DNA from: an uncultured Lachnospiraceae bacterium
GTDB taxonomy: Bacteria; Bacillota; Clostridia; Lachnospirales; Lachnospiraceae
Direction: 5' to 3'
Assembly (NCBI GenBank): GCA_910584585.1
Contig: CAJUBP010000017.1
Span: 1 to 64,000 of the forward strand
DNA: 64,000 bases
The position numbers and the translations under genes are program-made. Of this stretch, positions 57,591-64,000 are shown one piece after another; position 1 is the stretch's first letter, and each line of letters begins with the position of its first letter. Below the pieces are notes generated by a model, which saw nothing but the letters and a program-made list of their open reading frames with translations, ran no database searches and had not been told where the DNA came from.

Positions 57591-59459
57591 ATGCCCAAAA
57601 CACCTGCAATCGGCTACCAAAATTTTGAAGATATCATCACAAAACAGATATTCTATATCGACAAGACTCATTTTATTGAAGAATGGTGGGAGAATAAAGA
57701 TCAGGTAACCTTGATCGCCCGCCCCAGGCGTTTCGGCAAGACGCTGAACATGAGTATGCTGGAACAGTTTTTCTCTGTGGATTATGCAGGCCGGGGAGAA
57801 TTGTTTGAGGGGCTGTATATCTGGGAGAAAGAAGATTACCGCAGTCTGCAGGGCAGTTATCCTGTCATCAGCCTTACTTTCGCAAATGTAAAAGAGATCA
57901 CTTATGAGAATGCCAAAATAAGAATCGGCCAGATTATTTCTTCCTTGTATGAAAAAAATTCTTTCCTTCTGGACAGCGGGATATTATCAGACGCGGAGCA
58001 GGAATTCTACCGTTCCGTGCGGGCGGATATGCCGGAAGTGGTTGCAACGGCTGCGATACACAAGCTGTCGGAATTCCTGTTCCGCTATTATGGAAAAAAA
58101 GTGATTATCCTTTTGGATGAATATGACACCCCTATGCAGGAGGCATATGTCAGCGGATTCTGGAACGAAATGGTGCAGTTTATACGAAACATGTTCAACG
58201 GGGCCTTTAAAACAAATTCTTATCTGGAACGGGCCGTTCTGACGGGGATCACAAGGGTGGGCAGAGAATCTGTGTTTTCCGATTTGAATAATCTTGAGAC
58301 AGTGACGACTACTGCAAATAAATATGCCTGTTCTTTTGGATTTACAGAGGAAGAAGTTTTCCAGTCGCTGGATGAATTTGTTTTATCCGATAAGAGACAG
58401 GAAGTAAAAGCATGGTATGATGGGTTTGCGTTTGGCGCAATGAAAGATATTTATAATCCATGGTCGGTTCTCAATTATCTCAGCCAGAAGAAAGCGGATA
58501 CCTACTGGGCAAATACTAGAGCGTGTCTTAAAATTCATTCCCGCCATCTGCATCCCCCACTTAGCGCGATATTTGCGCCAAATTCAGGTTACATAGCCCG
58601 CTATGCGCCCTTCATTTGGCACAAATCTCCCACTAAGTGGAGAATACATCTGTCAGAAAGCAATTTTAAGACATGCTCTAGTTCCAACAGCCTGGCAGGG
58701 AAATTAATTCAGGAAGGCAGCCGATCTATCAAGCAGGATTTTGAAAACCTTTTGGCAGGCGGCACACTGGTAACAACGATTGACGAACAAATTGTCTATA
58801 ACCAGTTAGACAACGATGAACACGCGGTATGGAGCCTTTTGCTTGCCAGCGGTTATTTGAAAGTGGTTTCCTATGAAAGCTTCAAGGCGGATTACAGCGC
58901 AGGGATCATTTGTGGACCGGAATACGAGCTGGCACTGACAAATCTGGAAGTGAAGCTGATGTTCCGAACCATGGTGCGGGGGTGGTTCGGCCGTTCCGCG
59001 TCAGATTACAATGACTTCATCCGAGCGCTGCTGGCAGGAAATCTGAAAGAAATGAATGCCTGTATGAATCGGATTAGCCTGGAATGCTTCAGCAGTTTTG
59101 ATACGGGAAGATTCCCTCAGCCGGAACGCTTTTATCACGGGTTTGTGCTGGGACTTATGGCGTCGCTGCAAGATCGGTATTTGATTACTTCTAATCGGGA
59201 AAGCGGTTTTGGAAGATATGATGTTATGTTAGAGCCGCGGACCGGAGAATACGATGGAATTCTGATGGAATTTAAGATTTGCGATCCCCAGGAAGAAGCC
59301 GGTCTGCCAGAAACCGTGAAGGCTGCCCTTGCCCAGATTGAAGAGAAACAATATGATACAGTTTTAATTCAGAAAAATATTCCGAGGGATCATATCCGCA
59401 AATACGGGGTTGCCTTTGCAGGGAAAAAAGTTCTGATTGGGGAACAGGACTCTGTATAA
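57591..59459 (+). CDS. AAA-ATPase with PD-(D/E)XK domain (DUF1703 type), carrying an inserted element
   Basis: This is a 622-residue paralogue of the gene at 19792. It begins PKTPAIGYQNFEDIITKQIF, with nucleotide loop RPRRFGKTLNMSM, Walker B KVIILLDEYDTPM and conserved TGITRVGRESVFSDLNN. The nuclease-like end is SGFGRYDVMLEPR with ILMEFKICDP. After YWANT (about residue 309) it has 54 residues absent from the paralogue, encoded exactly by a palindromic element at 58516-58681; reading resumes at SSNSLAGKL. Because the insert adds 162 bases, the frame is kept, so the protein may still fold with a loop between the ATPase and C-terminal parts. ATG 57591 follows AAAGGAG. The role of the family is unknown. 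Confidence 0.88.
   Translation: MPKTPAIGYQNFEDIITKQIFYIDKTHFIEEWWENKDQVTLIARPRRFGKTLNMSMLEQFFSVDYAGRGELFEGLYIWEKEDYRSLQGSYPVISLTFANVKEITYENAKIRIGQIISSLYEKNSFLLDSGILSDAEQEFYRSVRADMPEVVATAAIHKLSEFLFRYYGKKVIILLDEYDTPMQEAYVSGFWNEMVQFIRNMFNGAFKTNSYLERAVLTGITRVGRESVFSDLNNLETVTTTANKYACSFGFTEEEVFQSLDEFVLSDKRQEVKAWYDGFAFGAMKDIYNPWSVLNYLSQKKADTYWANTRACLKIHSRHLHPPLSAIFAPNSGYIARYAPFIWHKSPTKWRIHLSESNFKTCSSSNSLAGKLIQEGSRSIKQDFENLLAGGTLVTTIDEQIVYNQLDNDEHAVWSLLLASGYLKVVSYESFKADYSAGIICGPEYELALTNLEVKLMFRTMVRGWFGRSASDYNDFIRALLAGNLKEMNACMNRISLECFSSFDTGRFPQPERFYHGFVLGLMASLQDRYLITSNRESGFGRYDVMLEPRTGEYDGILMEFKICDPQEEAGLPETVKAALAQIEEKQYDTVLIQKNIPRDHIRKYGVAFAGKKVLIGEQDSV
58516..58681. mobile_element. 166-bp palindromic MITE-like element inside a gene
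   Basis: Terminal inverted repeats CTAGAGCGTGTCTTAAAATT (58516-58535) and its near-inverse at 58662-58681 (one mismatch) enclose 126 bases that also pair imperfectly, including CCACTTAG/CTAAGTGG and GCGCCAAAT/ATTTGGC segments. Comparison with the uninterrupted paralogue at 20700-20740 gives the empty site, with CTAG as a probable four-base target duplication. It encodes no transposase, so a source elsewhere must have moved it. Related ends occur at 581, 13028 and 48818. Confidence 0.8.
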
Positions 59460-59522
59460 AATTCAGCATGTGACGCCAACCGCCGGCAGCATTTCAGCGG
59501 AAAATTGCTGCCGGCAGCTGTT

Positions 59523-60077
59523 TTATTCCAGCCCGGCAAAAATATCGCCCAGGGTCATTGTAATATGAGGAAATTCTCTCAAACAGATTTCCGTTTCGGC
59601 GTTATACTCATCCTCATCCTGTTCATTTTGGAGCATATAACTTTGTTCTAAGATATAGTTTCCATCCCTCAGATAATAGATTTCCACAGAACCCTGAGGC
59701 GAGACAATCCAATATTCCGAGACTCCTGCTTTTTCATAGATGTCTTTTTTCTCTGTTCTGTCTCGTTTTGCCGTAGAAGGGCTTAAAATTTCCGCAATAA
59801 ATTTGGGGAGGCCGCTGTAAGAACTTCCCTTTAACTGTTTGCGGTCACAAATAATCATAAGATCCGGGCATAAATAATCGTCATTTTTATCCAGATGGTA
59901 TTTAAAATCCAGGTTTCCCATAAACACCAGACAAAGGCTGTTTTCCAAGCCATAGGATATTCTTTTATTAATATTGTTGCTGATAATTCCATGGCGGTAG
60001 TTAGGCGCAGGAGACATGTTATAAAGCACGCCATTTATTTTTTCCGTTCGTTTGTGTTCCTGTTCCGCTAATCTCAT
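59523..60077 (-). CDS. Uma2-family (DUF820) PD-(D/E)XK nuclease-like protein
   Basis: This 184-residue protein is of the Uma2 family, a restriction-endonuclease-like fold common in bacteria. The core is seen in DDYLCPDLMIICDRKQL (metal Asp), GLPKFIAEILSPSTAKRD (Glu in the E-x-L/K position) and KKDIYEKAGVSEYWIVSP, with the family's YEKAGV-EYW motif. ATG 60077 has AGGAGG ten bases before it; the frame continues 63 codons upstream but there the DNA is AT-rich and non-coding in character. Function in the family is unproven and many copies are linked to mobile DNA. It is convergent with the DUF1703 gene. Confidence 0.85.
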   Translation of the reverse strand: MRLAEQEHKRTEKINGVLYNMSPAPNYRHGIISNNINKRISYGLENSLCLVFMGNLDFKYHLDKNDDYLCPDLMIICDRKQLKGSSYSGLPKFIAEILSPSTAKRDRTEKKDIYEKAGVSEYWIVSPQGSVEIYYLRDGNYILEQSYMLQNEQDEDEYNAETEICLREFPHITMTLGDIFAGLE

Positions 60078-60375
60078 TTCATCATATCCTCCTGAAAACA
60101 AAATTTTTGCAGCGTTTCGTATAGCAATAGTATAACATGGTTTTCGGGTATACATCAACGCTATAGCGCTTAATTGATATTTCGGTATGCAGACAATGTT
60201 ACTTTTTTGAATTGTCTCGAATGCTGCGCGCATTCTGCGGCCGAAAATTTCATTTTCATCCTTCATATCATAATTTCAAAAAATCTTAATAAATTTCCCC
60301 CGCATAACTTAACATTCGGCTGTTATACTATAACCAACCAGATCATGGCCGGCAACAGGGAATTTCTGCACGCCG

Positions 60376-60439
60376 ATCGTCGGAATCTTGCCATATGACT
60401 TTTTGCAGGTTATAATGAAAAAGCGGTAATTCCGACGAT
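60376..60439 (+). promoter_or_regulatory. Promoter flanked by an 11-bp inverted repeat
   Basis: TTGCCA (60388-60393) and TATAAT (60411-60416) with a 17-base spacer lie between ATCGTCGGAAT (60376-60386) and ATTCCGACGAT (60429-60439). The arms bracket the core promoter, as an operator for a dimeric repressor or the neighbouring response regulator would. The rest of the 60078-60456 gap is AT-rich with no gene. Confidence 0.7.
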
Positions 60440-60456
60440 AAAACGAGGTGAGAGAA

Positions 60457-61152
60457 ATGAAAAGTATTCTGGTTTGTGACGACGACAGGGAAATTGTGGA
60501 CGCAATTGAGATTTATCTGCAGCAGGAAGGCTATCGTATTCTGAAAGCCTACGACGGAGAACAGGCGCTGCAGGTTCTGAAAGAAAACGAGGTGCACCTT
60601 CTGATTCTGGATGTAATGATGCCAAAGTTAGACGGGATCCGGGCCACATTGAAGATCCGGGAGGAAAGCAGCATTCCCATCATTATTCTGTCTGCTAAGT
60701 CCGAAGACGCGGACAAGATTCTGGGGCTGAATATCGGAGCGGACGATTATGTGACCAAGCCTTTTAATCCCCTGGAACTGGTGGCCAGGGTCAAGTCCCA
60801 GCTTCGCCGCTACACTCAGCTTGGCAATGCGGCGGAGAGCAGCAAACGGGTGTACCAGGTGGGTGGATTGATGATCAATGACGATCTGAAAGAAGTCACG
60901 GTGGACGACGCCCCGGTGAAGCTTACGCCCATTGAATACAATATTCTGCTGCTGCTGGTGAAAAATCAGGGAAAAGTTTTTTCTATTAACCAGATATATG
61001 AAAGCATATGGAACGAGGATGCCATCGGCGCGGACAATACGGTGGCCGTACATATCCGCCACATCAGGGAGAAAATAGAAATCAATCCCAAAGAGCCCAG
61101 ATATCTGAAAGTGGTCTGGGGTGTAGGCTATAAAATAGAAAAATCAAAGTAA
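60457..61152 (+). CDS. OmpR/PhoB-family response regulator (VanR-like)
   Basis: This 231-residue regulator has a receiver (1-120) with acidic pair CDDDRE, phospho-acceptor in LLILDVMMPKLDG, Thr/Ser region IIILSAKSEDADK and lysine in DDYVTKPFNPLEL. The winged-helix output domain (about 130-231) shows LTPIEYNILLLLVKNQGKVFSI and NTVAVHIRHIREKIE, ending VVWGVGYKIEK. It is closest in look to VanR/RegX3-type regulators. ATG 60457 has GAGGTGAG before it; a GTG three codons earlier is also in frame. The sensor kinase gene follows 21 bases later. Confidence 0.93.
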   Translation: MKSILVCDDDREIVDAIEIYLQQEGYRILKAYDGEQALQVLKENEVHLLILDVMMPKLDGIRATLKIREESSIPIIILSAKSEDADKILGLNIGADDYVTKPFNPLELVARVKSQLRRYTQLGNAAESSKRVYQVGGLMINDDLKEVTVDDAPVKLTPIEYNILLLLVKNQGKVFSINQIYESIWNEDAIGADNTVAVHIRHIREKIEINPKEPRYLKVVWGVGYKIEKSK

Positions 61153-61173
61153 TAGAATGAAAGCGGTGGTAAA

Positions 61174-63966
61174 GTGGCAAAGACTCGATATTCTGCCGGT
61201 CTGAAAATTATTGCGGCTGCAGCGCAGCTTGTGTTTTTTGTGACGCTGGTGCTGTCTGTGATTATGCTGACCGTGCTGTTTCAGAAAGATATCCTGGATT
61301 TTGGGGATTTGAAAAATACATCCTTTGAATCCTCCAGATATTTCTCTTCAAAGTTTCAGAGTTCGGTCGAAGAAATTTTAAACTTCATTAATTTAAGGAA
61401 AAAGTTTGAAACGGACGGAAGTTATGATACGGAAAAAGAAGTGTCAATCTGGAGTTATTACAACAATCAGGAAATCACCGGCCGCCCGAGACAAAGCAAA
61501 GACGGAAAACGTCTGCGGTATTATCTGGGGGATTTGTCGGAATGGTCGCGGGATTATCGGACGGCGTCCTATGATTTTGCGTCGGAATATACCATAGACC
61601 AGGGAATCCACTTAAAACAGAATGTGTACAAAGACGGCGTTTCTATTTTGAGCGGGGAAAAGACCATCTCTTCCCTGGAAGAAATGACTACGGAACTGCA
61701 GGAGATTGTTGTACAGAATGTGGAGCATTATTACGGCGGTTCTTACAGTGTTATGGGAATTCAGGAAGGAAGAGAATATTCAGAGACAACCGTGGATTCA
61801 GACAAGGATTTCCAGGAAGATGCCGGGGAAGGCAGCGGCGCGTCCCCTGCTGCTGAAACGGAAGAGGACACGGGCGCGGAAGATTTGCAGGAACTCAGCG
61901 CCGAAGAAGAGGAATCTTCCGATGAAGCAGAGTTGGCTTCCATTGTTCAAAAAGTCCGAAACGGCAAATTATATGATTTGGACGGAGAAGAACTGGTTCT
62001 GCTTCTGGAAAGTATGAATATGCCGAATCTGAATATCGCTGTCAATTATGAATTTATCGAAGAAGACTATCTTCCGGTGGAAGGCGGAGGAATCTGGGAT
62101 AATTTCATGAAAGGAGACTATTCCATGAGCCGGATGTGCAGCGCGTACGCGGCTCTGGAATACACCCTTACCAATATCGGCGGGGAACTTAATCAGTATA
62201 AGAGATGCCTGAATCTGTATAATTTATCAGAAAATGGAACCAATGTGTCTTATTGGATCAGCAAGGGAAATGAAGATGCCATATACACTAATATCAAAGA
62301 ACCGCTGAATATGGGGTTTGCCGAGTATGGAGCTGCCAAAGGAAAATATGTGTACTATCGGGAAAATGATATTCGGCTGGAGACAAATGTAAATGGCATG
62401 GAAGATGTATTCTACAGTTCTCTGGAGCCGAAATACGGAGGAAAAGGCAATGTTCTTTTTGTCTGCGTAGACACAGCTTTTCCCAATGAAGATGAGTTCA
62501 AAAAAGCAAAAGAAGAGTTTACGGGGCTGCGGCCCTGGATTTTTATCAGCCTGATGGGCGTGGCAGTCAGTCTTGTGATTTGCCTGGTCTGCCTGATTTA
62601 CCTGAGCATGGCTGCGGGAAGACGGGACGGGGAAGAGAAGGTGTATCTGAATCTCTTTGATCGGCTGCCCACGGAGATGTTATATATTCTGGTAATTTTT
62701 TCAGGAATCGTCAGTTTTCTTTTGTTCGGATGGATCTTTTACCAGTTCAGCAGTGAAGAACTGGCAGCGTTGATGATGGTGTCCGGGGTAGTGTCTTTTT
62801 TCAGCGCGGCGGTATTTTCTATCTGTTATCTGAGCTTTGTGCGGAGGATTCGCGGCGGGGTTCTATGGAAGAGGAGTATTCTGCGCTGGTTTGTGCGGGG
62901 ATTCGGGCTTTTGTTTATCACCAGGAAATCCTCTTCTAAGATGCTGATATTGTTTGGAATTCATTTGGTGATCTGCTTCGGGCTTTTGTCCGGGCTGCGG
63001 AGCAGTTTATATAATGATTTATATGATGACAATACGCTGATTCTGCTTGAGGCGGCATTTGTGCTGATTTCCTGCGTGGAGGCGGTGTTGATTCTGCGGG
63101 AGGGCGCGCAGCGCAACAAAGTAATGGAAGGCATCCGCAGGATTTCCGGCGGGGATCTGGAATATAAAATCGCTTTAGATGAGCTGCGAGGGGATAATAA
63201 ATGCGTAGCGGAGGCGGTGAATGCCATTGGAGACGGCCTGTTTCACGCGGTGGATGACAGTGTGAGGAACGAACATCTGAAGACCGATTTGATTACCAAT
63301 GTTTCCCATGACATTAAGACGCCCCTGACATCCATTATCAATTATGTAGATTTGCTGAAAAGAGAGGAACTTCCGAATGAGCGGGCGCGGGGGTATATTG
63401 CGGTGCTGGACAGTAAATCCCAGCGGTTAAAACAGCTGACGGAAGATTTGGTGGAAGCGTCTAAGGTCAGTTCCGGAAATATCAAGCTGGAAATGGAGCG
63501 GATTAATCTGGTGGAGCTGGTCCATCAGACGGAAGGGGAGTTCGACGAGCGGTTTGAGGCCAGAAATCTTACTGTGGTCAATAAGCTGCCCCGAGAACCG
63601 GTGGTTATTCTGGCGGACGGCAGGCGGATCTGGCGGGTATTAGAAAATGTTTACAGCAACGTGGCGAAATACGCCATGGAACATACCCGGGTCTATGTGG
63701 ACATGGAGGCAGACGGCAGCCAGGTCAGATTTTCTATCAAAAATATTTCTGAAAATCCTCTGAATATCCAGGCGGAAGAATTGACGGAACGGTTTATCCG
63801 GGGAGACATTTCCCGAAGCACGGAAGGCAGCGGCCTTGGGCTGTCCATCGCCAAGAGTCTTACGGAGCTGATGAACGGAGACTTTGAAATTTATCTGGAC
63901 GGAGATTTATTTAAGGTTACAATCTGTTTTTCCCAGGAGCCGGAGATTTTCAAACTTCCGGAATAG
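61174..63966 (+). CDS. Large sensor histidine kinase with long extracytoplasmic region
   Basis: This 930-residue kinase has an N-terminal membrane helix (about 12-36) and an unusually long outside domain (37-450) that includes an acidic, low-complexity stretch (about 205-255; EDAGEGSGASPAAETEEDTG). Further helices at about 453-475, 500-525, 530-555, 590-610 and 620-640 follow. The cytoplasmic core has His box NVSHDIKTPLTSIINY, N-box RVLENVYSNVAKYAM and G-boxes EGSGLGLSIAKSL. The start is GTG 61174. A HAMP-like linker precedes the His box. It surely partners the regulator encoded upstream. The sensed signal is unknown. Confidence 0.92.
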   Translation: MAKTRYSAGLKIIAAAAQLVFFVTLVLSVIMLTVLFQKDILDFGDLKNTSFESSRYFSSKFQSSVEEILNFINLRKKFETDGSYDTEKEVSIWSYYNNQEITGRPRQSKDGKRLRYYLGDLSEWSRDYRTASYDFASEYTIDQGIHLKQNVYKDGVSILSGEKTISSLEEMTTELQEIVVQNVEHYYGGSYSVMGIQEGREYSETTVDSDKDFQEDAGEGSGASPAAETEEDTGAEDLQELSAEEEESSDEAELASIVQKVRNGKLYDLDGEELVLLLESMNMPNLNIAVNYEFIEEDYLPVEGGGIWDNFMKGDYSMSRMCSAYAALEYTLTNIGGELNQYKRCLNLYNLSENGTNVSYWISKGNEDAIYTNIKEPLNMGFAEYGAAKGKYVYYRENDIRLETNVNGMEDVFYSSLEPKYGGKGNVLFVCVDTAFPNEDEFKKAKEEFTGLRPWIFISLMGVAVSLVICLVCLIYLSMAAGRRDGEEKVYLNLFDRLPTEMLYILVIFSGIVSFLLFGWIFYQFSSEELAALMMVSGVVSFFSAAVFSICYLSFVRRIRGGVLWKRSILRWFVRGFGLLFITRKSSSKMLILFGIHLVICFGLLSGLRSSLYNDLYDDNTLILLEAAFVLISCVEAVLILREGAQRNKVMEGIRRISGGDLEYKIALDELRGDNKCVAEAVNAIGDGLFHAVDDSVRNEHLKTDLITNVSHDIKTPLTSIINYVDLLKREELPNERARGYIAVLDSKSQRLKQLTEDLVEASKVSSGNIKLEMERINLVELVHQTEGEFDERFEARNLTVVNKLPREPVVILADGRRIWRVLENVYSNVAKYAMEHTRVYVDMEADGSQVRFSIKNISENPLNIQAEELTERFIRGDISRSTEGSGLGLSIAKSLTELMNGDFEIYLDGDLFKVTICFSQEPEIFKLPE

Positions 63967-63977
63967 GAAGGATAAAA

Positions 63978-64000
63978 GTGATCTCCGGGATTGATTGCGG
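63978..64000 (+). CDS. Possible start of next gene, cut by window edge
   Basis: A GTG at 63978 follows AGGAAGGA and opens a frame VISGIDC that runs off the window. It is only eight codons, so no product can be named. It may continue the two-component operon. Confidence 0.25.

Noticed and set aside
1..64000. tRNA, rRNA and well-known riboswitch leaders
   Set aside because: No cloverleaf with a GGTTCRA arm, no rRNA-like stretch and no recognisable TPP, SAM, cobalamin, FMN or T-box core was seen by eye; a covariance-model scan would be decisive.

Overview
The window reads as chromosomal DNA of an anaerobic, spore-forming member of the Clostridia, most likely a gut Lachnospiraceae. This is an inference from gene content: a CwlD-type spore-cortex amidase, the [FeFe]-hydrogenase maturases HydE and HydG, an F-type ATP synthase whose c subunit carries Na+-site residues, a raffinose/melibiose-type uptake and alpha-galactosidase locus, many LytTR regulators and two DUF1703-type AAA-ATPases. 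Shine-Dalgarno sites are strong (AGGAGG class), with occasional GTG and TTG starts. I saw no rRNA, tRNA, CRISPR array or complete insertion sequence.

Layout. 1-0.5 kb: a Phd/YefM antitoxin and a broken RelE/ParE-like toxin. 0.8-16.5 kb: three LytTR loci (two response-regulator/GHKL-kinase pairs and one LytTR-DUF3021 pair beside an ABC exporter), with a large secreted transglutaminase-fold protein that is frameshifted in a G6 tract, small membrane proteins and CwlD. 16.5-19.6 kb: a coupled MFS-PHP pair divergent from an AraC regulator. 19.8-21.5 kb: the first DUF1703 ATPase. 21.9-24.7 kb: housekeeping genes tsaC, LMW-PTP, upp and dCMP deaminase. 24.8-26.8 kb: a Septu-like ATPase-HNH defence pair. 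27-33.5 kb: alpha-galactosidase, sugar ABC transporter and divergent AraC regulator. 33.6-41.1 kb: the complete atpZ-I-B-E-F-H-A-G-D-C operon, with a 22-codon leader ORF and a terminator. 41.5-46.5 kb: a secreted CAP/thioredoxin-like protein, divergent from an operon encoding a repeat-rich secreted Cys/Asp/His protein, an ECF sigma factor and an RsgI-like anti-sigma factor. 46.6-52.4 kb: bioB, an amidohydrolase, a DUF362 ferredoxin-like protein and an anchored 5'-nucleotidase. 53.3-55.8 kb: hydE-hydG. 56-60.1 kb: a coiled-coil protein, a second DUF1703 ATPase carrying an in-frame palindromic insertion, and a Uma2-family nuclease. 60.4-64 kb: an OmpR-type regulator with a 930-residue sensor kinase.

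The most interesting material: (i) the sigma/anti-sigma/secreted metal-ligand-rich protein operon at 44.4-46.5 kb; (ii) a structured repeat family whose two inverted copies upstream of hydE keep perfect 24-25 bp stems although six stem positions differ (compensatory change), with degenerate partial copies elsewhere; (iii) a palindromic MITE-like element that inserted into a DUF1703 gene without breaking the frame, with terminal fragments at three other sites; (iv) a Septu-like pair whose last codons lie in a 24-nt inverted repeat, placed between nucleotide-salvage genes and the atp operon. All functions are assigned by reading the sequence. No database search was possible.
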